Positions 46,360 through 61,472 of a stretch of 64,000 bases of DNA are shown one piece after another (within the stretch, counting starts at the first letter, position 1; every line of letters starts with the position of its first letter). A program made the position numbers and the translations under genes. The DNA is taken from contig CM049402.1 of assembly GCA_026929865.2 (NCBI GenBank), forward strand, positions 6,691,001-6,755,000. The letters are read 5' to 3'. Origin of the DNA: Hyperoplus lanceolatus. Lineage: Eukaryota > Chordata > Actinopteri > Uranoscopiformes > Ammodytidae. The notes under the pieces were generated by a model that worked only from the letters and a program-made list of their open reading frames with translations, made no database searches and was not told the DNA's origin.

Positions 46360-47345
46360 AGCATTGCTGAAGGGCTTGAAGGGGTGGGGAGTCAGCCTGT
46401 TAGTGCTCAGACCATACGCCACACTCTGCATCATACTGGTCTGCATCTATTCTAAAGATGATGCACAAGAAACCCCACAAAAAGTTTGCTGAAGACAAGC
46501 AGACTACGGACATGGATCACTACAACCATGTCCTATGGTCTGATGAGACCAAGATACATTTATTTGGTTCAGATGGTGTTAAGAGTGTGGGGCGGCAACC
46601 AGGTGAGGAGTACAAAGAAAAGTATGTCTTGCCTAGAGTCAAGCATGGTTGTTGGAGTGTCATGGTCTGGGGCTAAATGAGTGCTGCCAGCACTGGGGAT
46701 CTACACTTCACTGAACATGTACTGTGACATACTGAAGCAGAGCATGATCCCCTCCCTTCGGGAACTGGGCCGCAGGGCAGTATTCCAACATGATAACGAC
46801 CCCAAACACACCTCCAAGACGACCACTGCCTTGCTTCAGAAGTTGAGGGTAAAGGTTATAGACTGGTCAAGCATGTCTCCAGACCTAAACCCTATTGAGC
46901 ATCTTTGGGGCTTCTTAAAACGGGAGATGGAGGAGCTTCTAATATCCACCAGCTCCTTGATGTCGTCATGAATGAGTGGAAGAGGATTCCAGTGGCAACC
47001 TGTGAAGCTCTGGTGAACTCCATGCCTTAACTCCCAAGAGGATTAAGGGAGTGCTGGAAAATAATGGTGGCAACACAAAATATTGACACTTTGGGCCCAA
47101 TTTGGACATTTTCGCTTAGGGGTGTACTCACTTTTGTTGCCAGCACTTTAGACATTAATGGCTGTGTGTTGAGTTATTTTGAGGGGACAGCAAATTTACA
47201 CAATTTTATATTAACTGTTATATGAGCTGTACACTGACTACTTTATATTGTATCAAAGTGTCATTTCTTCAGTGTTGTCCCATGAAAAGATATAATGAAA
47301 TATCTGAAGAAATGTGAGGGGTGTACTCACTTTTGTGAGATACTG
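46360..47345 (+). pseudogene. Tc1-like transposase and right terminus
   Basis: Encodes HYNHVLWSDETKIHLFG (first catalytic Asp), [11 protein letters not shown] (second Asp) and [16 protein letters not shown] (Glu), with the shifted frames and a stop (after MVWG) expected of a decayed Tc1 transposase. The right end GGTGTACTCACTTTTGTGAG then ATACTGTA at about 47320-47347 is the terminal repeat of a well-known vertebrate Tc1 family, with a second GGTGTACTCACTTTTG copy at about 47120. The left end and most of the HTH region are missing. Confidence 0.85.
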
Positions 47346-47525
47346 TATATGCTCTCAACACAGCAGCTTTAATTTTTGACAAAATCCAGACTATCGTCAT
47401 CGGACAACCTCATCAGCGCCCACCAATCATGAGTACTTGCGACATGCTCAAAGAGAAAAAAAAAACTTGTCTACCTCCTCCTCGGAGAAAACCGGAATAA
47501 GATCAATGTGTTCGGTAACATCTAA

Positions 47526-47775
47526 CTAAGCTGGCTGTATAACTGTTGCGTTTTCCAGCACAGCCGCGCTCATCTCCAGCTCTTTTAAACGTACCAAACG
47601 ACTCGTCTCCACCTCAAGCTTTCTCACCTCAAATTGGCGAGTGATCTCTTTCATTTTCACATCAAGCGCTTTCTCTTTTAATTCAAGCTCTTTCTCTTTT
47701 ACTTCTAGCTTACAAGATTCTGACTCAAGCTCCTTCATTCTTACCTGCTCGCTACAGCCCGCCCCATCAGACTTA
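47526..47775 (-). pseudogene. Gypsy-like gag N-terminal coiled-coil fragment
   Basis: The minus-strand frame encodes a lysine/glutamate-rich heptad region (MKELESESCKLEVKEKELE, then LKEKALDVKMKE), characteristic of the N-terminal coiled coil in several fish Gypsy-type Gag proteins. It ends at a stop at 47526, so the remainder is absent. The sequence upstream on the same strand is interrupted by MITE copy Q (47776-48391); beyond it the leader and LTR (48692-49160) follow in the right order. Confidence 0.5.
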
Positions 47776-48391
47776 CGGCCTCTGCACACATCCTGCGTCT
47801 ACCTCTGGAGCGCGTTGCCTTACCTTACTGGTTTGTCTCTCGGACTTTTCTCAGACACACATGGAACGGCTTAGCAGCTGCTGCTGCTGCAGCGCTGCTT
47901 CTAAAAGCCCAATCTTTCTACATAGAGTTTTCATAGATAATTCCCATTAAAAATAAAGTTATTTCCTGTCATTTATGATGCATATGATTTATACTGAGTC
48001 TGCTGTTGAGTCTGGACAGTAATTCGTGCGCCCCATTGCCTTTTTTTTTTTTGCCACATTTTCGCTTGTTGGAAGTTTTATTTTGAAAGGGACACACCAG
48101 GAAATGGTAAAACTACTGCGAAAGCTGCCGGTATGAAGTCAATATGACTCTCAGCAGAGTATTTCTCTATCAGTTAAAGCAGAGAGACCTGAGAGAGACG
48201 CGCGGCTCTCAGAAAAAAATAGGCGAGCCTCCTGAGGTAAAGGGGAGCGTCGCTGCAGACGTGCCTCAGACGCGCATCAGCAGTGCGTCTGAGGTTGGAT
48301 GTGTGCCCGCTCTAGGTTGATTACACGGTCAGTTACAAAAAGTCAGACGCGAGGTAGACACGCAGTAGAGGTAGGATGTGTGCAGAGGCCG
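47776..48391. mobile_element. GGCCTCTGCACACATCC MITE, copy Q
   Basis: Termini CGGCCTCTGCACACATCC on both sides, with TTA flanks (47773-47775 and 48392-48394), a TWA-type 3-bp target that suggests Harbinger. It lies inverted relative to copy P at 43969-44473 and contains an extra segment around 47840-47960. It interrupts the Gypsy-like leader/gag. Confidence 0.8.
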
Positions 48392-48691
48392 TTAGGAGGG
48401 GTAACCACGCCCCGCTCCACCAACACTCCCTGCTGAACCATAGCAAAAAACAGCTGATCCCCAATCAGCTTCTTGCCCGCCTTACTCACGAAACGTTATC
48501 TCTTTCCGCAATGAGTTTCTACTAACCCTCCAGATCAAACTCCATCGCGCTTTAGAACAAACAGCAAAACACTACACCCCCAGCGACGAGGGAGCAACTC
48601 CAGCACTCCCGTCTACCAAATAGAAATCCCTGCGCAGAGCATTAAATCAATCAACGCACATGCGCTAAACAAAGTTGACGAGCCCCCCATA

Positions 48692-49160
48692 TGTTACGGC
48701 CGACCTACCAGGCTCGTTAATCGGCCGATAACAATTAAAGAAACCAAGACAAAACCATGAACCAACGTTTAAAACCATAAGGTAATTTATTAAATCAATC
48801 CCAAAACTCACGTTAACCGGAGGACTGTAAAAGAAAAGGAAAACGGGAGGAAGCCTGGGACAGCCACAGTTGGACCGCGTTATTGCCTCCAACTAAACTA
48901 TACCCCGGCCCCTCTAAAGCTACGATCAAAACAATACGAACACTAAACTAACAGACATTAACTAAATCATTAGACAGAAAGCAGTAGCAGTATGGTGCAG
49001 GTCAGCAGCCGAGAGCAGCTCGCGTGGAGTGAGAGACCAGAGACCGGCACATGCCACGCCTTTAAGCTCCGCAGGAACACCTGCCCCACAATTAGGACAC
49101 CTGAGAGAGAGAGAGTGAAGGAGGGAACAGGAGGAGAGACAACAAGGCGGGAGCCGTAAC
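48692..49160 (-). mobile_element. Gypsy-like LTR
   Basis: The segment starts TGTTACGG and ends CCGTAACA, i.e. TG...CA with an 8-bp terminal inverted repeat. On the minus strand it is followed immediately by TATGGGGGGCTCGTCAAC, a position and composition compatible with a primer-binding site, then by leader and the gag fragment. Length 469 bp. The partner LTR and pol are absent, so this is a truncated element. Confidence 0.65.
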
Positions 49161-50291
<1,131 letters not shown>

Positions 50292-50603
50292 CACTGTAAA
50301 AAAAAAATCGTATTTTTTACAGGGAATCGCTGACAGCTGTGGTTACCAGAGAATTTCTGTAAAAAATACAGCGGCACAGTAGATAACTTAACCAACGAAA
50401 TATGTAAATTGATTTACAGTGAATTAAATCATGGCAGAATCACATTAAAAAACTGTTAATTCTACAAAAATGTTTTTTTAATTTCACATTACAGTGTTGT
50501 ATATAAAAAGACTATTTCCTGTATTTTTTACATGTAATAATTGCTTATGCATCAATAAATGGTAAATTTAACAGGGAAATATCATACAAAAAACACATTT
50601 TAA

Positions 50604-52089
50604 AGGCCCTGGCAACCCAAATCCACTAAATCCTTGTAACTATGTTATTTGGGGGGTAAAATCAGTGCTAATATGTATATGAAAGGTTTTAGGAATAGCT
50701 GCCAACCCCCCGCAAACATACTGTCATGTCAGTTGGTCGAGCATTTGAAAAATCCTGATTCGAATGTTGCCTCAGTTTAGAGCGAGCTATATCTTGGGAC
50801 GTCACGCGAAGGATCTCTGTTCTAAAATGCATTGAGACGGCCATTTGAAAATTTCTGATTCGAACTTTGGCTTACGTCAATATCTTGGGACGTCACACGT
50901 TCTAAAAAACAAATATATACAATATCTCTGGAGCCGCGCAAGAGATACTGTCTCTTTGAGCCTACACTCACAGCCCCGTCTGAGCGAAGCAGCGCGCACC
51001 CCGGTGAAACACTGTGATGGTAACGTTCACAGTGACACCTCGCCGAGCCGCCGTGCAGAAAAAGCCCAATACGGCATGTGTCACTGCTGCATGTAACAAT
51101 ATTGCATTGGTGATGCATTTTTTTTTTTAATCAATGTAGCGAGTTATTATTGAAGTGCAGGCAGAGTTTTTTTTTGTCAGCACTCCCTTCTGAGAATATG
51201 TTTCTGCGGCTGCCTGTAGCGTAGGCTACTTCAACAGCGGGTCTCCACACTGTTGATCGTCTGGACAACGTTAGCCTGCTTGCTTAGGATCCAACTGGCC
51301 GGCTGGTTTGAACTCATTTGATTGTCTTATTTTATATTTTACTCCTTGTGCTCTTAATTCAAACCGCATATCGCATCAGCTCACGTGATGAGAAACATAA
51401 TCAGACTCCGTTTTCTCTCTCTCTCTTTCTCTCTCTCTCTATTATTCCCACTCCTATCCTCAAAAACATTTAAAAATGCATATGTCTAAAATAGATAGCA
51501 GATTTTTTTGCAAGTTAAATGGGAAATAAACTAATAAGATATAACAATAAATATGAGACAGAGATATTTTTTATATATTTTCATTGTGACACTGACACCT
51601 GTTTCAATTAAATAGGTTGCGGTTGTAGTGGGAATACATATCCTACAACTAATTGCAAACCTATATAGGCCTAATAATAAGTTACTTTCTGCAAGTGATG
51701 TTGAGCTTGCGCTCTCAGCTGTGCCAAAGCATTCACCGTTGCTAAGGAAACCAGCTACCGTCGCAGCCCGTGCAGCAGTGTGAACTGCCAGTCAGGCTCG
51801 TTGTGAGCATGTGCAGCATTTTCAAGTTTGCATCTCGTTGTGTGGTGAATCTTTTGTCTGAACTGGGTTTAACCTGCTCAGCACCGTGAGTGAGAGAACG
51901 TTCCCCTACAGAACGTTGTTGGCCACGCCCACACCACCCTGCAAAATGTTCTAGACAGCAAAAAAGCAGTTTTTAGACTAAATTTTATAATATTTATGAA
52001 AATACATTTTTAATTGGATGACTGTAAACAGCTTATAGAGAAACCCAACATTAATGTCATATATTTATGTCTGTGGGTTGCCAGAGCCT
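50604..52089. mobile_element. TTAA-flanked element with AGGCCCTGGCAACCC termini
   Basis: The left end is AGGCCCTGGCAACCCAAA and the right end (reverse complement) AGGCTCTGGCAACCCACAG. TTAA flanks lie at 50600-50603 and 52090-52093. EnSpm-like AT-rich sequence on both sides appears to join if it is removed. 1486 bp, GC-richer in the middle (50860-51290), without a transposase. Confidence 0.7.
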
Positions 52090-52430
52090 TTAACTGTTGA
52101 AACAGCAGTAAAACTTTGCATTTTAAATGGTACTGTTCTGTATATTATACATAAAATCTATTTATAATATGCTGTATTTTTATGTTTTAATAATCAAGTT
52201 TTAATGTAAAATGTACTAATAAACCTGTAAAATTATTACTAATACTCCTACAGCAAAACATGCAAAAATACATTTTGAGAAAAGACAAGAGAGGAAAATA
52301 TCACTTTTGGGAAATTTAACAGCCATCGGCAATAAACAATTGGATGCAATTTTTTCCAACATATACAAAATGGAAACAAGCCTGTGTCAGATAAAAACAC
52401 ACTGGGACTGTGAGTGCTTGTCTGTGTGTG

Positions 52431-52475
52431 TGAGTGAGTGAGTGAGTGAGTGAGTGAGTGAGTGAGTGAGTGAGT
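52431..52475. repeat. (TGAG)n microsatellite
   Basis: About eleven TGAG units in tandem. Confidence 0.9.
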
Positions 52476-52851
52476 ACATTAACTTGAGATAGCTACATCA
52501 TTTATATTTCGGAATCGTCCCGCGCAACACTATACAATAAGCACCCTTCTGTATAGGATGTCACCACGTCCGTGCCCGTGGGACATAGAACACATAGGGG
52601 GAAAACCACCTGTAAGGAAACAAACCTAAACAAGCCGTCTAGAAACACAGCAGTAAGACAGTTGTTCACTGTAAAAAAAAAAAAAACCTGGAACATAACT
52701 ACAAAGCAATAACATAATGAAACAGGCGGGTGGCGGACCCTATACCAGGAAAAGTTACACAGTGTGCCTTAATTACCATAATACACATTGTGGATTAACA
52801 AAGCGAAAACTAAAAGTACCTCTTCTCAAACAAACAGTCAGAGTCCACATA

Positions 52852-53468
52852 TAGGCCTTTCACACCGCCGCAAAATTGGCGCTAGTTCTGGGCTAGTTCG
52901 GAGCTAGAGACAGTGTTTTGGTTTCACACCGCCAGAGAGCCTGCTCCGGGCTGTACAAACCGGTTCAACTCAAACACCAGGATTGAGCAGGGTTTGAGAT
53001 AAGAACTGCTTGCGCCAGCGGCTGGGGGAGGGATTATCCTGACTAACCAGACCAACTCAAACCTCATGCCCGCCATATTTAAAAACACCGCTACTACGAG
53101 ACGTAAACATAACATAATTACCGAACGTAGCGATCAAATTGACCGGCGAGAATACGCTGTATGGGTCCTGTTTGGTTAGGAAAGCAAAGCGAGAGCCAAC
53201 ACGTGTAAAAATAAGACGTATTTGCCGCTGTTGTTGTGCTTAAAGGTAGCAGTAGCTTTAGCGTTAGCCACAAGAGCAGCGGCGTCGGGCGACGTACACA
53301 CACGTTTACAGTGACGTCATGACGTTGCTCTCTTGCCGGCTCTATGGCTGTCTCCGGTCGATGTGAAACCAACCGGTTCATAACTGGGATAAGGCTGTAA
53401 CCAGTTTTGAACTGACCCCAGCACCAGCCTGGAACTGGCTCATGGTTCTTTTTGGTGTGAAAGGCCTA
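52852..53468. mobile_element. MITE with TAGGCCTTTCACACC termini
   Basis: Termini TAGGCCTTTCACACC and (reverse complement) TTAGGCCTTTCACACC. The flanks contain AGAGTCCACAT (52840-52850) and AGAGTCCATAT (53471-53481), a long near-duplication of about 11 bp that is unusual for hAT or Harbinger and closer to MuDR-like behaviour. The right flank touches the stop codon of the SAMD3-like gene (53482-53484). Confidence 0.65.
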
Positions 53469-53747
53469 ATAGAGTCCATATTTAGGCTTGACGCCACTCG
53501 TGATCGGAGAGATCCTGTATCAGGGTGAGGACTCGAGGGTTCAGGTTGAGACGACGCTTGTTGTTTTTACTCTCTACTTTGGTTCCTTTTTCTGGGTTTA
53601 TCGAGAAGAAACACCTGTAAAAAAAAGCATATTAAAGCATTTTAATTGATAATTTAAAAAAAAATAAGTACAAGAAGAACCAAGACCAAGACTCAGGCCA
53701 CACCTATAGAGCCAAGGCCGAGGCAGACCCAGTTAGTTGAAGTCGGG

Positions 53748-54036
53748 ATTAAAAGGAGAATGCATGCCGTTTTTAACCCATAGCCCTGTTACCGAGTGCT
53801 GTCGGTAGGAAAAATAACGAGAACATTTGGCACAATATTGACCGAGTATCAGAACGGCAGCTAAAGCGAACCAAAAGTAAAACTTAAGGGAGCTTGGCCC
53901 AATAGGTTTGCTTCAGCTGTCGTTCTGATACTCGGTAAATATTGAGTCAAATTTTCACGTTATTTTTCATACTGCAGCACCTGTAACCTCAAATCAACAG
54001 GGCTATTGATTACAAACGGCCGGCATTCTCCTTTAA
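53748..54036. mobile_element. Palindromic MITE in intron 3 of the SAMD3-like gene
   Basis: Both ends read AAGGAGAATGC / AGGAGAATGCCGGCCGTTT in inverted orientation, each next to TTAA. The inside is near self-complementary: CCGAGTATCAGAACG at about 53851 pairs with CGTTCTGATACTCGG at about 53921. It would fold as one long hairpin. About 290 bp, intronic, same strand-neutral type as other TTAA-flanked elements here. Confidence 0.7.
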
Positions 54037-55328
54037 GACTGGAACCTCTGAGCCAGACTCCAGGTCCCAGTCTCAGGTCTGAGAAATTAGTAAACCATGT
54101 TTACTCACCTTTGAAGGAACTCCAGAGTTGAAGCCAGCTCAGATGGATAATGGATGTTGAAAATGTAGTAGCTCCCGAACATGAGGCACAATGCAGAAAT
54201 GAAGGAGGAGATGTTTGTGTTGACAAGGTTCCGATCCAGACTCAGCATGTACCTTGTTGAGGAATAGCAGGACTGTCCTATGAACAAATTATTGAACAGG
54301 TTTTATTAATAAGCACTGCACTTACATGATAATTTATAAACGGTTTAATTAAAAAAAGATATGAAACAGACTTACCACAGACAATGACAGTGGGTGTCAG
54401 AGGCACTTGCTCCAGTTGGACCTCTTCTGCCAGACATGTATCTTCTACATGGAAGAACATGGACTCCTCCTTCTCATCAAAGTAGTCGAGCAGAAGCAGG
54501 AGCATCTCTTTCACGTCATCTGAACAGCCACTCTGCTGTCCCCGCATTCTCTGAAGCCTTGCATAAGTCTGAAGAAACTTCTTGCTCTTGCTGACACAAA
54601 CTGTGGCCATGTAGTCGAGAAGCCTTTTTCCCTTCAAATCCAAATTTCGTGTGAATGTCTCTTTGAGGTCATTCCCTGTCAGTTCCTTGAAGTGACATGC
54701 CAAGGTCATCAAAGCAAAACGGCCACTCCTCTCTAAGGCATTTGATACTTTTTCCAGGTTGACATGTTGTCGTTGTGTGTAAAAAGTGGACTTCATTAAA
54801 CATTTGACCTCCTCTGGATTGGCATCAGAGTGTTGGAACATCACCTTGAGTTTTTCCATCTTTTGCTTCTGGCTCTCTTGAGTTTTTTCACGGGGCAGAA
54901 ATTCTACATTCCATTTAATGCATCCATACGTGTCCTGCATTGCTGCTCTCTCTTCCAATGGGATCTCGTCTGTGTGGTCAGAGTCATCAGTCTGATGTTT
55001 TCTTTTTCTTATTTTGGGTGTTGAAGTGCGCCTCACATTTTCGATTCTATTTTGCAACTGTTTGACAAGGGAAAGGTAGCCTGCTCCAACAATATCGCCC
55101 TCTATTACATCTTGCAGAGAATGTGGATATTTTGCAACCATTTTTTTTGCAACGTCAGTTGAATGCTTTTTGCCTACATGAGGGCATTTTTCCATCATCT
55201 CAGTCACAACAATCCGGACCATTTGCCTCCTCAGTTTTGGGCCTGGCCTTTTTCCCTTCTCAAGAGAATGCATCACTTCTTCAGGAAACTTACTCCATGG
55301 AATTTCAAAGTTGTCGTCCCACTGTGTG

Positions 55329-55660
55329 CAGACCCGTCGCCAGACCTCAGTCTTAAGGGGGGCATATGAAATGCATAGGGGGGCACAATTATTATTAGCC
55401 TACAATATGTACATTTATAATAGTCCTATACTCTATTCGCGCAGCACGTAATCATCACGTTAAACTAACCAACAGCGGTAGTCTATAGCCTACAACATCA
55501 GTCCTCATAATTTAAAGCTATACATTACATAGAAGCAATGTCATGAATATCCATAAAACACTTGACTATTCAACATATTAGATGTAGCCTAACACCAGAC
55601 GCATATCTCAAACATTGCATTTTAAAGCAGTCAACAGAGGGATATGATATGCATTGCCAT

Positions 55661-55733
<73 letters not shown>

Positions 55734-56655
55734 TAGCCTACTTTGAGTGGAGGCAGGGCTGTGCTCTCTCCAGTCCCTTCTATCAGTACAGCGGGAGGCG
55801 GCGTTTCTCCGAGCTCAACCTCCTCATCAACATATCTCGGCCTCCGGGTTCAGAGCAGCCAGTGCGCCAATGAGCTCGCTGCTGCGCTCTCCAAAACGCG
55901 CATCCATCTCTCCTTGCACAGCATCGCTAACATTGTAAAATACTCTTGAACTCAGTCTTTTCGTCTATGTCACTTTGTGACGGACCAACTGTTTCCTCAA
56001 CTGCAAATCCGCGGAGGTTCTTGTAAATTGTGCGTCTTCTCGGCCGGTCTCCGGCACAGCCTCGCCCTCGATGGCCGTGGCTGGAGGAGCGCAGAGTTCC
56101 CACAGTGCAAAACTGTGGCTTCACGCAATCAGAAGTGTCACCGCGCTGAACAAGTCCATAATTTCGGCTTGTAGTAGTCTGTTGTGTGGCTCGAAAAGTG
56201 ACAACAGTTTGACGATCCGATTTGGCAGAGGAGACTGTTGTTGGTGGGCTTTTCAACCATTACCGAATATCGATTATGATGAACTAGAAATGAAATAGTA
56301 AGCCGGTGAAAACTCATCCAGCTTCACTCTCAAAGTGCGTGGTAACTGTTGAGCGGCTACATTGAAGTAGTTAGTAGCCTTACTTTCTTTTCAGTAAGGC
56401 CGTGATAGGCTGTTGCAGTGTAGATAGACTCCCGTCAATCAAACAAAATCACACCAATGTTTATTTATATTTTAAATGTTTTGATGATAAAGAATGCAAC
56501 ATTAGTATTTATCAACACAAAATTAGCTACTATGATAGTATAAAATAAAAATTAAAGTATTTTTTTTTTGAGAGATCTGTGCCCCAAGTGGGGGGGCACA
56601 AGCATTTCTGGGGGCGGGCCCGGCCCCCTATGGCCCGCCCATAGCGACGGGTATG
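55329..56655. mobile_element. hAT-like insertion in the SAMD3-like coding exon
   Basis: Starts CAGACCCGTCGCCAGACC and ends so that its reverse complement is CATACCCGTCGCTATGGGC. It is flanked by an exact 8-bp duplication ACTGTGTG (55321-55328 and 56656-56663). Removal of the element with one duplication restores a continuous reading frame (T-Q-W-D-D junction). It carries a (CA)n at 55666-55730 and GC-rich sequence but no recognisable transposase. Confidence 0.85.
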
Positions 56656-57877
56656 ACTGTGTGTCAAGTCCTCGGCTGCTGTTGGAGGTTGACGATGAAC
56701 TTCCGGGTGAAATAGAGAGATATGACAGCAATTGGGTAGGTGAGGCTTCCTCAGATGATAGTGAGCTGTTCTCGGGAGTCTGGTCTGTAAATGACCAAAA
56801 AAATATATTATGACACACTGTACAATATTACAAAATGTCCATGTATGTTTTTGTGTTTGATTAGTTGTGGTGTTGTGTTTTTAATTACATTTCCGTTTCC
56901 AAGCAGAAAGAAGCTTTCTGGCTTGTACAGGTCTTAACGCTGTTATCAAATCAGCCTCCGTTACAAAGCGTAGATCATCAGCCATCTCCACACCAAGGGA
57001 CTGCAAGTGCTCTTCCAGGATGGTTTTGTTTACTGCTGGAAGTTCTGGTAGGAATTCAGTGATGGCGACATCTAGGAAGGTTCTCTCCGCGTCACACATA
57101 TTTGCACTGAAGAACAAATGCCACCTTCAAAACAGAACAGAAAAGAAGTTCATTACACTTAAAGGTGAAGTAAGCAATTTATTGATGTTAATATAAGTGT
57201 TAAATCGCTCTTTATTCATACAGTGATCACTAGTAGGGGTGTAAATCGCTGCTTTCATCACGATACGATATTACATCGATTCATTGGACAACGATACGAT
57301 ATTCTCCGATATTTAAAATCTGCTGCGATACGATTTCGATTCGATACGATTCAGGGGCCTGCGATCGATATAAGACGATATGCCCATTTAACACAAGTAC
57401 AACCTGTTACATTCCCATCAACTCACAGAAAACAACTTCATTATAATTTCATCATTTTATTTCTGTGCTCTTCCAGATATTTGAAAAAAAATACAAAGAA
57501 TAAAGTTCCACTCTGCATTAAAGTGCAAAAACATTTTTGTGGCTGAACTTAAAGAGCCTGTGATGATCTTGAATTTTTACTTTATCAAAAAAAAATTAAA
57601 GTGCAGATACATTGATTTGAGCCCACTGCTTTAAAAACTAAGATCTTACAGAACAAAGCAAATGTATTTGTAACCAAATTAATTTCACCATATTATTTCT
57701 GACTCTTCCAGATATTTGAAAAAATACAAAGAATAAAGTTCCACTTTGCATTAAAGTGCAAAAACATTTTTATCTGAACTTAAAGAGCCGTGAAATATGT
57801 CCCTTTCAGAACAAAGCAAATGTATTTGTAACCATTTCACATTGTCAGTAAAAGTGGATTTCTCTTCTCTACAAGAG

Positions 57878-60521
<2,644 letters not shown>

Positions 60522-61472
60522 CCCGCCGACACTACTGCTTGCTGTGGCTGCTTTAACCGTTTAACAGTTGAACGAATAAGCGCTCGGAACGGCTTCGCGC
60601 GGGCGGAAATAGTGTCAGAAGCACCGGCGCAAGGAGATTGTCAAAATAAAAGCATATAATACATCGATTTGTATCGATTTTTGGGCGTTGTATCGATTCA
60701 GTTGTATCGTCCCATCAATCGATGGATCGATCTATATCGATGGATCGTTACACCCCTAATCACTAGTATAGTGATTAGGGGTTTGAATGAATCTTCTTAA
60801 GAAAAAAAAAATAATGTGTTCTAACTGTAGTAGCTGTGTATCTGTGTATCTGAATCTTATGGCAGTGGGGGCGGGACTCGATAAGCCTTTGGCTTCTCCT
60901 GCTACCCTTCGGACGATAACACAAAGTAATATGTATGAATATGCAATGTGAAAATTATGTATTATGTGTAATTGTCCGGAAGAATAATAATAAATAAATA
61001 AATAAATAAGTGTGCGCGTTTCATACAGCCGATCTCTCAGTCACTCGCTCTGCATGTAATTGGCAAATAAACTTTTCGGGGATCCCACAACTGATAACCA
61101 ATCAGAAGAGAGAATGCAACAAACCGGCACCCGTCTCACTGCCGGTGCACGCGCAGAGCAACAGAGGGGTGAATGTTTATGCGCCTACAATGGCGGAGTA
61201 GGTAAAAATCCTTCCCAATGCCTGTATTGAGGTTTTTTATTATGTTTTATCACACTTATGGATCTGAGATGATGCTAGATAACTCGCTGCTTGAAGACCG
61301 CAGTGCATTAATGTGGTGACGAGGGAGGGGACGACTAACTGCAGTAATTGACAGGAAGTTAGCTAAACTGACTATTCTGCTTACTGAACCTTTAACAGGG
61401 CAGGGACATGCATCAGCTAACACTTATATTAATGTCAAACTATTTACAATGTAAGTCCGCTTTAATTGGACT

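Larger units (their letters stand above)
53482..57099 (-). pseudogene. SAMD3-like protein gene, split by a transposon in coding exon 2
   Basis: Four coding exons on the minus strand: 57099-56889, 56784-54376 (interrupted by 55329-56655), 54277-54109 and 53614-53482. GT-AG junctions and phases 1, 1 and 2 all fit. Discounting the insertion and one copy of its 8-bp duplication, the lengths (211, 1074, 169, 133) sum to 529 codons including the stop, with no frameshift. Exon 1 is SAM-like (FLPELPAVNKTILEEHLQSL). Exon 2 opens with a Ser-rich linker, then KRPGPKLRRQMVRIVVTEMM, an AAMQDTYGCIKWN block and TFYTQRQHVN. Exon 3 has SFISALCLMFGSYY and NIHYPSELASTLEFLQR. The order matches the SAMD3-like proteins that are multicopy in fish; their function is unknown to me. 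The start was chosen at MCDAER; a 3' splice-like TTGTTCTTCAG precedes it, so a 5' non-coding exon is possible. Confidence 0.75.
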
